Part shown: positions 1 through 6,105 of the stretch, in pieces
How the letters are laid out: each line of letters starts with the position of its first letter
How positions within the stretch are numbered: the first letter of the stretch is position 1
Assembly (NCBI GenBank): GCA_900553295.1
Contig: USCR01000141.1
Location: forward strand, 1 to 6,124
Direction of reading: 5' to 3'
DNA from: an uncultured Eubacteriales bacterium
GTDB lineage: Bacteria; Bacillota; Clostridia; Christensenellales; Aristaeellaceae
DNA length: 6,124 nucleotides
Notes under the pieces: generated by a model
Databases searched by the model: none
What the model was told of the DNA's origin: nothing
Seen by the model: only the letters and a program-made list of their open reading frames with translations
Position numbers and translations under genes: made by a program

Positions 1-168
1 GCTACCGAAGCGCCTGCCACTGAGGCTCCCGCTACGGAAGCGCCCGCCACTGAGGCTCCCGCTACGGAAACGCCTGCCACCGAGGAGCCCGCTACGGAAG
101 CGCCCGCCACTGAGGCTCCCGCTACGGAAGCGCCTGCCACCGAGGAGCCCGAGGCTACCGAGGAGCCC
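1..168 (+). repeat. Nested tandem repeat encoding an ATEAP/ATEEP pentapeptide stalk
   Basis: Five 30-base units (1-30, 31-60, 61-90, 91-120, 121-150) each encode two pentapeptides of the form ATE[AET]P. An imperfect tail EATEEP follows (151-168). The units at 31-60 and 91-120 are identical, and those at 61-90 and 121-150 differ by one base (A70 versus G130). The blocks 31-90 and 91-150 therefore match at 59 of 60 positions, which points to a recent 60-base duplication on top of the 15/30-base period. Pro/Thr/Glu-rich repeats of this sort usually form extended, flexible stalks or wall-spanning linkers in surface proteins. All periods are multiples of three, so copy-number change would alter stalk length without breaking the frame. 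The array is cut by the window edge, so the total copy number is unknown. Confidence 0.95.
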
Positions 169-2913
169 ATCCTTGATGAAGTCGACGCGCCCATGCTCCT
201 GTTGCCCGAAATGCTTGGCTCCATTCCCGGCAGCGTGGACCTGACGCCCAACGGCAGCGCTGTAAACTTCTCCATTCCTGCTTATTCCACGGGTGTTTAC
301 CTGAGCGTGCGGATCACCAGCGCCGGGTACCTGAACCTGTTCGTGCGGGATCTGGCCTCCACCGGCAAGGTGGCCATGCAGGTGATGTCCGCCGGCGGAC
401 AGACCCTGCTGACCCAGACGGTGAACGGCGCCAGCTGCGCCAACTGGTATGACGGCAGCGCCAGCGGCACGGAATACACTGTGTACGTGTACAAGACCCA
501 GGCGAATGACTATAACGCCTATTCCCTGACGGCCAGCGCTTCCTTCTCCTCCGCTGGGGCAACCTTCACCGGTGCCAACAGCTTCTCCACCGCCTATACC
601 GTAACCCCCAACGCCACCGGCAAGGTGAAGGGCGTTATGACCCTGACCGACCGGGTGGACTACCTGAAGGTGGTTCTCTCCGCGCCCAGCTACCTGTCCT
701 TTGACCTGTCCTCCGAGATCAGCGCCCTGAACGTGGAGCTGCGCACGGAGACCGGCAGCCTGCTGAGCACCTCCATTTCCGGCGGCTCCCTGGGCGGGCC
801 TGTCTCCAGGACCGTGGGCGAGTGGCTGGAAGCCGGCACCTATTACCTGGTGCTCTCCAGCAGCGCCACCGGCACCTACACCGTGCTGGCCAACAGCAGC
901 GCCGCCGGCAACAACGAGGTGGAGCCCAACAACAGCTTCAGCACCGCCGGTGGCAACAAGCTCACCGCGGACAAGTCCGTCACCGGCCTGATCTCCGCCA
1001 CGGACTCGGTGGACTACTACTACATTCACCTTGATACCCGCTCCGTGCTGTCCTTCAGCGTGCGCGCGTGGATGGACAGCCTGCAGGTGGAGCTGGTGGA
1101 CAGCAACAACCGCGTGTACGGCAGCGCCACTGCCTCCGGCACCGGCGGCAACAGCCTCAGCCCCCACACCCATGCCTTTACCACCTCTCTGCTGGAGGCT
1201 GGGGACTACTACCTGCGCATCCGCAAGGCGTCCAACACGGGCCTGTACGCGGCCAGCTTCTCCACCACGCTGTACAGCGCCAGCCTGACCGCCGACAAGA
1301 CCACCGCCTACGTGGGCGATACCATCAAGTATACGCTGACCACCTACGGCGGCACCGTGCTGCAGACCGTGTACCGCGTCTTTGACATCAACAACAAGCA
1401 GGTGGGCAAGGACAGCGTGGGCCTGAGCAAGACCTTCACCTTTACGCCCACCGCCGCCGGCTCCTACTACGTGCAGGCGTTGGCCTATGACGGTAGGGAC
1501 TGGGTTTCCATCAACTCCAACTGGATCAATGTGGAGCAGGTCTCCGCGCTGGTGGTAAACTCCCTGAACGCCACGCTGAAGGGACGCACCATCACCTTTG
1601 TACCCGCCTTCACCGGCGGCCAGCGGCCCATCCGCTCCGTGACCTACGAAATCTATGACATCTCCGGCAAGCTGATTACCACCTACAACGCCGGCACCAC
1701 CACCACCGGTTATTCCTACACCCCCACCAAGGGCGGCACCTATACCTCCCGCGTGGTGATGTACGACGGTGTTACCTGGGCCGAGGCGTACAGCATCTGG
1801 GTGGTTGTGCCCGACACTTCCCCCCTGCGCATTGACTCCGTAACCATGACGGCGGGCGCGGGCACCCTGACCGCCACCGCGGCCACCGCGGGCGGCAACA
1901 ACAAGATCGTTTCCTCCCAGTTTGAACTGTACAACATCAATGGCGTGCTCCTGGACCGCTGGTATGACACCACCGGCTCCCACACCTTCCAGGTGGCCGG
2001 CGGCGGCACCTACACCGTCCGCGTCATCCTCTTTGACGGCACCACCTGGGTGGATGCCTATGGCGCCTGGACCACCGTGGCCCAGACCAAGCTGAGCGTG
2101 AGCAACGTGACCGCCACCGCCAAGGGCGGCGTGATCACCGTGAACGCGCAGATCTCCAGCAGCAACACCGTCTCCGACACCGTGCTCACCGTGTACGACA
2201 GCAACTGGAGCATCGTTCATACCGAGGCTGTGCTGTACAAGAAGACCAGCTTCACCTACGTGCCCAAGACCTCCGGCACCTACTACTTCTGCGTATCCGC
2301 CGCCGCTGCGGGCAACTGGCAGAACGGCTGGAGCGCCGGTGTGAACGTGAACGTGGACCAGAAGCTCACCGTGACCACCGCCAACATCAAGCAGCAGATG
2401 AACGGCCTGTACGTCTCTTCCACCGTGGCCAACGCCGCCGGGAACGTGACCTACACCTATCAGCTGTATGACATCAACGGCAAGCTGCTCTCCACCACCA
2501 GCAGCAAGAACGGTTCCATCGTTCTGCTGATGTCCAAGAGCGGCACCTACGCGGTGAACGTGATTGCCTACGACGGCGTGACCTGGGCCAGCAAGTACAC
2601 CACCTGGCTGGTGTACAGCACCGGCGATGTGCTGACGGTGAAGTCCGTTTCCTCTTCCCTGTCCAGCGCCAAGGTGAATCAGCCCATCAACTTCACTACC
2701 TACACCACCGGCGGAAGCACCCTGACCTACAGCAAGTACACCGTGTATGACATCAACGGCAAGGCGGTTGCTTCCTCCACCGACGGCATTATCTCCAACA
2801 CCTTCAGCTATACGCCCACCGCCACCGGCATCTATGCCGTGGAGGTAGTGCTCTGGGATGGCATCACCTGGGCGCGGGCATACTCCGAGTGGATTCCCGT
2901 TCTGGCGAACTGA
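1..2913 (+). CDS. Large secreted or surface protein: ATEAP stalk, PPC-like modules and six Ig-like repeats (5' end missing)
   Basis: The reading frame is open from the first base to the TGA at 2911-2913, giving 970 visible residues. The true start lies left of the window. The ATG at 193 is not a credible start, because the in-frame repeat peptide runs straight into it and no ribosome binding site precedes it. Visible order: ATEAP/ATEEP stalk (residues 1-56), acidic then hydrophobic linker (57-76), a beta-rich module (about 77-180), a PPC-like module (about 185-300), a second PPC-like module opening with EVEPNNSF (about 301-427), then six Ig-like repeats (428-970). The protein is rich in Ser, Thr, Tyr, Val and Gly and has only two visible cysteines (C146, C764), typical of extracellular beta-sandwich proteins. 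No enzyme motif, LPXTG signal or C-terminal membrane helix is visible, so anchoring must be N-terminal, non-covalent or absent. An adhesin or cell-envelope scaffold is the likeliest role. The missing N-terminus could still hold a catalytic domain. Confidence 0.88.
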   Translation, partial: ATEAPATEAPATEAPATEAPATETPATEEPATEAPATEAPATEAPATEEPEATEEPILDEVDAPMLLLPEMLGSIPGSVDLTPNGSAVNFSIPAYSTGVYLSVRITSAGYLNLFVRDLASTGKVAMQVMSAGGQTLLTQTVNGASCANWYDGSASGTEYTVYVYKTQANDYNAYSLTASASFSSAGATFTGANSFSTAYTVTPNATGKVKGVMTLTDRVDYLKVVLSAPSYLSFDLSSEISALNVELRTETGSLLSTSISGGSLGGPVSRTVGEWLEAGTYYLVLSSSATGTYTVLANSSAAGNNEVEPNNSFSTAGGNKLTADKSVTGLISATDSVDYYYIHLDTRSVLSFSVRAWMDSLQVELVDSNNRVYGSATASGTGGNSLSPHTHAFTTSLLEAGDYYLRIRKASNTGLYAASFSTTLYSASLTADKTTAYVGDTIKYTLTTYGGTVLQTVYRVFDINNKQVGKDSVGLSKTFTFTPTAAGSYYVQALAYDGRDWVSINSNWINVEQVSALVVNSLNATLKGRTITFVPAFTGGQRPIRSVTYEIYDISGKLITTYNAGTTTTGYSYTPTKGGTYTSRVVMYDGVTWAEAYSIWVVVPDTSPLRIDSVTMTAGAGTLTATAATAGGNNKIVSSQFELYNINGVLLDRWYDTTGSHTFQVAGGGTYTVRVILFDGTTWVDAYGAWTTVAQTKLSVSNVTATAKGGVITVNAQISSSNTVSDTVLTVYDSNWSIVHTEAVLYKKTSFTYVPKTSGTYYFCVSAAAAGNWQNGWSAGVNVNVDQKLTVTTANIKQQMNGLYVSSTVANAAGNVTYTYQLYDINGKLLSTTSSKNGSIVLLMSKSGTYAVNVIAYDGVTWASKYTTWLVYSTGDVLTVKSVSSSLSSAKVNQPINFTTYTTGGSTLTYSKYTVYDINGKAVASSTDGIISNTFSYTPTATGIYAVEVVLWDGITWARAYSEWIPVLAN
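553..1281 (+). other. Two PPC-like beta-sandwich modules within the surface protein
   Basis: Two stretches share the order typical of bacterial pre-peptidase C-terminal (PPC) domains. Each has a short entry segment, a D-x-VDY strand (DRVDYLKV at about residue 216; DSVDYYYIHL at about 335), an L-x-VEL strand followed by a turn, and an EAGxYYL strand near the end (EAGTYYLVL; EAGDYYLRI). The second copy opens with EVEPNNSF, a classic PPC entry sequence. The preceding segment (229-540) also looks beta-rich and ends in a similar strand, and may be a more divergent third copy. PPC domains are non-catalytic beta-sandwiches found in secreted proteins, often next to peptidases, and may aid folding or substrate binding. 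Assignment rests on motif recognition by eye. Confidence 0.6.
1282..2910 (+). repeat. Six tandem Ig-like repeats with YDINGK and DGxTW motifs
   Basis: Six protein repeats of 86-94 residues lie at about 1282-1539, 1540-1815, 1816-2085, 2086-2361, 2362-2628 and 2629-2910. Consensus features, in order: an entry strand, a strand ending in [VIL]YDINGK, a TxTFxYTPxxxGTY strand, and an exit of [VI]xxYDGxTWxxxYxxW. The DG..W motif is present as DGRDW (1489), DGVTW (1765), DGTTW (2035), DGVTW (2572) and DGITW (2857). Repeat 4 lacks it and reads AAGNW instead. Repeats 5 and 6 share an identical 20-base stretch (2465-2484 and 2744-2763), suggesting relatively recent duplication. The pattern resembles Ig-like or Fn3-like beta-sandwich repeats of clostridial surface proteins. 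I cannot assign a specific named family. Confidence 0.8.
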
Positions 2914-2946
2914 TCCGGAGCTGGCGAACCTTTCGTCACTGAAATT

Positions 2947-2993
2947 TTGCCGGTTTGGGGTGCGGGAAGCATCCCAGCGCCCCAAACCGGCAA
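2947..2993 (+). terminator. Long, near-continuous hairpin downstream of the surface-protein gene
   Basis: The left arm TTGCCGGTTTGGGG (2947-2960) and right arm CCCCAAACCGGCAA (2980-2993) are perfectly complementary over 14 bases. The interior continues the helix: a T2961-G2979 wobble, two G-C pairs (2962-2963 with 2977-2978), a bulged A2976, then GGGA/TCCC closed by the tetraloop AGCA (2968-2971). It begins 33 bases after the TGA at 2911, the usual place for a terminator or 3'-end stabiliser. No T run follows on either strand, since the + strand continues TCATATCC. It is therefore not a canonical intrinsic terminator, and an RNA 3'-end protection or processing structure is an alternative. Confidence 0.55.
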
Positions 2994-3005
2994 TCATATC
3001 CTGTG

Positions 3006-3038
3006 AAGGGCCGGTGGAACTCTGTCCCGCCGGCTCTT
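3006..3038 (+). terminator. Second hairpin, weak terminator candidate
   Basis: AAGGGCCGG (3006-3014) pairs with CCGGCTCTT (3030-3038) over nine positions, including one G-T wobble, around a 15-base loop. The 3' arm runs into TCTTGTGTAT, which is T-rich for this GC-rich region but not a true T tract. It sits 12 bases after the larger hairpin, so the two could act as a tandem termination region. Function is inferred from position and pairing only. Confidence 0.4.
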
Positions 3039-3076
3039 GTGTATGATGCGCCCGCACCAGCAGCCGTCCATGCCCC

Positions 3077-3118
3077 GGCGCCCGTGCGGGCACGTCGGGC
3101 TCAGGCAGCGCCATTTTT
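3077..3118 (+). terminator. GC-rich foldable stretch ending in a T5 run (weak candidate)
   Basis: GGCGC (3077-3081) can pair with GCGCC (3108-3112), enclosing a small hairpin, CGTG-CGGG-CACG (3083-3094). The outer stem is followed by A and then TTTTT (3114-3118). The arrangement is terminator-like, but the closing stem is short and encloses unpaired sequence, so this is a low-confidence call. It lies 51 bases before the start of the first glycosyltransferase gene. Confidence 0.2.
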
Positions 3119-3155
3119 CCGCGCGTCCGTACCCCCCTCTCCCATGATGTTCAGT

Positions 3156-3160
3156 GAGGT
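3156..3160 (+). promoter_or_regulatory. Ribosome binding site that selects the GTG start at 3170
   Basis: GAGGT lies 9 bases before the GTG at 3170. The next in-frame ATG (3191, residue 8) is preceded by pyrimidine- and A-rich sequence with no Shine-Dalgarno match. The GTG is therefore the better start, although the ATG remains possible because the GT2 fold begins only around residue 9. Confidence 0.6.
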
Positions 3161-3169
3161 AAATCAACC

Positions 3170-4078
3170 GTGAATACGACCACCCTACAAATGCAAACCG
3201 TACTTTTTCACAACGACGTTTCCCACCTGATGCGCTCCCTGGAGTACCTGGCCAACGCCCTGGAGGTTGCCCGGCGGCAGGGCTGGGACATTGCGCTGCG
3301 CGTGGTGTATGGGGACGCCTCCAGCCAGCCGCTGTTTACCCCGGAACAAGTCGCCGCAACGCAGGAGAAGTACCGGGACGCCTTCACCTTCACCTACGAG
3401 TTTTTCCATGAAAACACCGGCACCGCCAAGGGCCATAACCGCATGGCCGCCATGAGCGATACGGAATATATCATGATTATGAATCCCGACATTGTGGTGG
3501 GGCCGCGCACCTTGCTGAACCTGCTGGTCCCCTTCCAGGGAGAGCAGGGGAGCAAGGTGGCCATGACCGAGGCACGGCAAACCCCTGTGGAGCATCCCAA
3601 GGCCTATGACCCCAAAACCCTGGAAACCGCCTGGGCCAGCACCGCCTGCACCATCATCCGCCGCAAGTGCTTTGACGAGGTGCAGGGCTTTGACGCGGAG
3701 ACTTTTTTCATGTACTGCGACGACCTGGACTTTTCCTGGCGGCTTCGTCTGAACGGGTACAAGCTGATTTATTGCCCGGACGCGGTGGTCTTTCATGACA
3801 AGTCCATCGACCACCACGGCCGGTGGAAAACCACCAAGGCGGAGCGCCGCTTCTCTGCGGAGGCGTCCATCCTGCTGGCGCACAAGTGGTCCAGGCCCCG
3901 CCTGCGGGACCAAATCATCCGCAACTACGAGGAAGAGGGCGAGCCCGACGGACTGTTCGCCGTGGAGAGCTATCGCAAGCGTGCCCAGGAGGGACGGCTG
4001 CCCAAGCCCATTGATCCCCTGCACCGCATCGCGGACTTCTCCGAGGACGGGTACGGCGCCATGCGCTTTACCCTGTAA
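3170..4078 (+). CDS. Family 2 glycosyltransferase, rhamnosyltransferase-like
   Basis: This 302-residue protein has the GT-A fold signature of GT2 enzymes, which transfer a sugar from a nucleotide-sugar donor to a growing glycan on the cytoplasmic face of the membrane. Visible motifs: an opening strand QTVLFHND (9-16); VYGDAS (46-51), the usual second strand with its acidic residue; NTGTAKGHNR (82-91), the NxGxxxGxN-type loop; NPD (105-107), the DxD-equivalent metal and nucleotide site of rhamnosyltransferase-like members; GFDAETFFMYCDDLDFSWR (173-191), containing the acidic catalytic-base segment; and YCPDAVVFH (201-209). Length matches single-domain GT2 enzymes, and there is no signal peptide or clear membrane helix. 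The C-terminal 60 residues are charged and unassigned. It leads a probable two-gene operon with the larger glycosyltransferase 42 bases downstream. Donor and acceptor cannot be read from the sequence: NPD-type enzymes often use dTDP-rhamnose, but that is family knowledge only. Confidence 0.88.
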   Translation: MNTTTLQMQTVLFHNDVSHLMRSLEYLANALEVARRQGWDIALRVVYGDASSQPLFTPEQVAATQEKYRDAFTFTYEFFHENTGTAKGHNRMAAMSDTEYIMIMNPDIVVGPRTLLNLLVPFQGEQGSKVAMTEARQTPVEHPKAYDPKTLETAWASTACTIIRRKCFDEVQGFDAETFFMYCDDLDFSWRLRLNGYKLIYCPDAVVFHDKSIDHHGRWKTTKAERRFSAEASILLAHKWSRPRLRDQIIRNYEEEGEPDGLFAVESYRKRAQEGRLPKPIDPLHRIADFSEDGYGAMRFTL

Positions 4079-4102
4079 GCACGGACATACGCCGGAAACG
4101 CG

Positions 4103-4110
4103 AGGAAAGG
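4103..4110 (+). promoter_or_regulatory. Ribosome binding site for the second glycosyltransferase gene
   Basis: The purine-rich AGGAAAGG ends 10 bases before the ATG at 4121 and supports that start. The 42-base gap from the previous stop contains no hairpin or terminator, so the two genes are probably cotranscribed. Confidence 0.7.
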
Positions 4111-4120
4111 TAGAGAAATC

Positions 4121-6043
4121 ATGGAAACTGCTTGCAACTGTGCAACCCAGCCCCTTCTTTATGTGGCGCCCCTGGGCGCGGCCGCCCCGGACCCGACGGG
4201 CATTCCCGCCCTGTGCCGGGATGAACGCCAGGCCCAGCAGTGGCGGCAGGCCGGCTGGACGGTGGTAACCCCCGCGGAGATTTCCGCCCACAAGGGCGCG
4301 TGCCTGGACGCGGGACAAGCCCTGGCCTTGGAGCAGGATCCCCGGGCGCTGCTGTCCCAGCTGCATGGCCTGTGCCGCAGCGCGGGGCTCAGCCTGCGGG
4401 TATGCGTGCCCAATGCCAGCAACGAGACGCTGCTTTTGCACCTGATGAGCGGCGAAGGGGAGGGCGGGGACGCGCCCTTTGCCCAGTGCCCCTCCCGCCG
4501 CCTGTTCACCCACGCCACCCTGGAGCGGATGATGGGGGAGGCCGGTTTCACCTGCTGCCAGGCGCAGGACGTCCAGGCGCAGCCCGTTGCGGAGCACAAT
4601 AGCTTCCTGGCCACCGGCTCCACGCTGTACCGGGGCCTGTCGTACTATCATGGCCTGGTGGACAGCCACAGCCGGGTCCGTCTCCTTTGCCGCACATACC
4701 GCGCGGAGGAAGCCGCGGCGCCTTCCACGCCCGCGCCCCAGGGGGATGCGCCCTTCCTGAGCATTGTCATGCGCACGGTGGGCAACCGCGTGGAAGCCAT
4801 GCGGGAGGCGCTGCTCTGCCTGGCCGCCCAGGACGACGATTCCTTTGAGCTGCTGGTCATGGTGCACAATCCCAAGCCCGGCCGCCTGGAGGCCGTGCAG
4901 GCGCTGATTGAGGAATTCCCCGCCTCCCTGCGGGAGAAAATCAGCGTGCACACCGTGCGGGGCGGCAACCGCTCCACGCCGCTGAACGCGGGCTTTGCCG
5001 CCGCCCGGGGCGAGTACATCGTGGCCCTGGACGACGACGACCTGGTCTTTGCCAACTGGGTGCAGGTGTTCCACCAGGCCGCTGCCGAGACACCCGGCGC
5101 CGTGCTGCACAGCTATTCCGTGGCGCAGACCTGGTCCCAGCTGGAGCGCAAGGACCGCACCCTCCTGGCCGCCACCAGCAACTTCAACAGCATTTTTGCC
5201 CACGACTTCAACTGGGCCAGCCAGTTCCAGGTGAACCGCTGCCCGCTGATGACCAATGCCTTCCCCCGGGACGCCTTCCAGCGCTTCCCCTTCCGCTTTG
5301 ACGAAAAGCTCAACACCGTGGAGGACTGGGACTACCTGATGCATGTGGCCTCCCTGGTGGGCATCACCAGCCTGGACAGCGTCACCGCCATTTACCGCCT
5401 GTGGAGCAACGCGGAAAACTCCTCCTCCCTGCACACCGAGGAGGAATGGGCGGACAACCTGCACTATGTGCAAAAGAAGCTCCGCCAGGTGCCTGTGCTG
5501 CTGCCCCCGGGCGCGCTGATCCCGGATACCGACCCCACCGACGAGCAGAAGGCGGATATCGAACTCTTCGGCATGAAAAACGGCCAGTATTCCACCGCCC
5601 TGAAGCGCAACCCTGACCAGGTGGAGCTGAAGAACAACAAGTGGTACCTGAGCTTTACCAAGCTCTCCTCCCTGCACCTGCGGGGACAGGTGCGCCTGGA
5701 CCCCAGCAACACCGGCCATTACCGGCTGCGGCAGCTGCACATCACCGCCAAGATGAACAACGGCAACCAGCAGGAGTACACCCTGCGGAATGTGGGCAGC
5801 AACGGCCTGCGGGGCAAGGAGCATCTGCTCTTCCTCTGCGACGACCCGCAGCTGTACATCCGCCTGCCCGAGGGTGAGCTGGCGGAGCTGCACGTGGTGT
5901 ATCAGCTGGCGTGGGGCGTTTCGGTAAAGGATGTGGCCAAGCACTTCCTGCCCCTGACCGGGCTGGTGGCGGTTTCCGCCGTGCGCGGCCTGGCCCATGC
6001 GCTGCTGCGCAAGCTGCGGCCCCAGGAAAGCGAAGAACAGTAA
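4121..6043 (+). CDS. Multidomain GT2 glycosyltransferase with degenerate methyltransferase-like N-terminus
   Basis: This 640-residue protein appears to have three parts. Residues about 12-150 resemble the second half of a class I SAM-dependent methyltransferase. Residues 212-428 form the GT2/GT-A catalytic domain: FLSIVMRT (212-219) opening strand, TPLNAGFAAARGEYIVALDDDD (286-307) with the N-x-G loop and DxD metal site, and VEDWDYLMH (400-408) supplying the likely catalytic acid/base. The YRLW at 425-428 ends the fold. Residues about 500-602 are a beta-rich module I cannot name, followed by a hydrophobic or amphipathic tail (603-632) that could touch the membrane. A Pro/Ala linker (197-209) separates the first two parts. 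The start is supported by AGGAAAGG upstream. Its position behind another GT2 gene argues for joint work on one surface glycan. Glycosyltransferase activity is well supported, but the sugar, the acceptor and any role of the flanking parts are unknown. Confidence 0.87.
   Translation: METACNCATQPLLYVAPLGAAAPDPTGIPALCRDERQAQQWRQAGWTVVTPAEISAHKGACLDAGQALALEQDPRALLSQLHGLCRSAGLSLRVCVPNASNETLLLHLMSGEGEGGDAPFAQCPSRRLFTHATLERMMGEAGFTCCQAQDVQAQPVAEHNSFLATGSTLYRGLSYYHGLVDSHSRVRLLCRTYRAEEAAAPSTPAPQGDAPFLSIVMRTVGNRVEAMREALLCLAAQDDDSFELLVMVHNPKPGRLEAVQALIEEFPASLREKISVHTVRGGNRSTPLNAGFAAARGEYIVALDDDDLVFANWVQVFHQAAAETPGAVLHSYSVAQTWSQLERKDRTLLAATSNFNSIFAHDFNWASQFQVNRCPLMTNAFPRDAFQRFPFRFDEKLNTVEDWDYLMHVASLVGITSLDSVTAIYRLWSNAENSSSLHTEEEWADNLHYVQKKLRQVPVLLPPGALIPDTDPTDEQKADIELFGMKNGQYSTALKRNPDQVELKNNKWYLSFTKLSSLHLRGQVRLDPSNTGHYRLRQLHITAKMNNGNQQEYTLRNVGSNGLRGKEHLLFLCDDPQLYIRLPEGELAELHVVYQLAWGVSVKDVAKHFLPLTGLVAVSAVRGLAHALLRKLRPQESEEQ
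4298..4555 (+). other. Methyltransferase-like segment lacking the SAM-binding glycine motif
   Basis: Residues 60-145 of the larger glycosyltransferase follow the order seen after motif I in class I methyltransferases. ALEQDPRALLSQL (69-81) corresponds to the LEHxxDPxxxL segment. LSLRVCVPNAS (90-100) corresponds to the beta-strand ending in VPN. RRLFTHATLERMMGEAGF (126-143) corresponds to the common R-x-FT-x-x-x-L-x-x-x-x-x-x-AGF ending. The preceding 60 residues contain no GxGxG-type SAM-binding loop, so catalytic methyl transfer looks unlikely. Assignment is by motif pattern only. Confidence 0.5.
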
Positions 6044-6056
6044 CCCATAAAAAAAC

Positions 6057-6105
6057 AAGAACCGTCCGCCTCAGGCCATCCACGTGCCTGGGCGGGCGGT
6101 TCTTT
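6057..6105 (+). terminator. Hairpin terminator, probably bidirectional
   Basis: AAGAACCGTCCGCC (6057-6070) pairs with GGCGGGCGGTTCTT (6091-6104) over 14 positions with one T-G wobble. CAGGC/GCCTG (6072-6076 with 6086-6090) extends the helix inward past a bulged T, leaving a 9-base loop. On the + strand it ends in TTCTTT, 13 bases after the TAA at 6041. On the - strand the same hairpin is followed by TTTTTTT (complement of the A7 run at 6049-6055), a stronger T tract. It would therefore also stop transcription arriving from a convergent gene to the right of the window. Confidence 0.88.

Larger units (their letters stand above)
2914..3169. other. Intergenic region with several hairpins between surface-protein and glycosyltransferase genes
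   Basis: These 256 bases hold no convincing gene. Open frames crossing them overlap the hairpins and have low-complexity products rich in Pro, Ala and Arg. From left to right there is a long hairpin (2947-2993), a second hairpin (3006-3038), a GC-rich foldable stretch ending in a T5 run (3077-3118), and the ribosome binding site of the next gene. A TATGAT (3042-3047) resembles a -10 element, but no good -35 box lies at the right distance, so I do not call a promoter. A 9-base direct repeat, CTGGCGAAC, lies either side of the stop codon (2902-2910 and 2921-2929). Confidence 0.7.

Noticed and set aside
1..150. CRISPR-like array, because of the regular 30-base periodicity
   Set aside because: The units are directly contiguous with no unique spacers, and they encode an in-frame repeat peptide.
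193..2913. ATG at 193 as the start of the surface-protein gene
   Set aside because: The frame is open through the upstream repeat to the window edge, no ribosome binding site precedes 193, and the repeats are clearly translated in the same frame.
2902..2929. 9-base direct repeat CTGGCGAAC either side of the stop codon, considered as a target-site or attachment-site duplication
   Set aside because: The 10 bases between the copies contain no mobile element or inverted repeats. It is probably a small local duplication or chance.
3042..3047. TATGAT as a -10 promoter element for the glycosyltransferase operon
   Set aside because: No acceptable -35 element lies 16-18 bases upstream, and a single near-match hexamer is expected by chance.
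2955..3173. A 72-codon frame ending in a TGA that overlaps the GTG start at 3170, including a possible short leader from the ATG at 3144
   Set aside because: It crosses the intergenic hairpins, has a low-complexity Pro/Ala/Arg-rich product and no ribosome binding site. The GTGA overlap arises automatically from the GTG start followed by A.
3185..6058. A 957-codon open frame on the minus strand covering both glycosyltransferase genes
   Set aside because: It is the exact antisense codon frame of two well-supported genes, shows no recognisable domain, is rich in Gly, Val, Gln and His as expected from complemented GC-rich codons, and is explained by codon bias.
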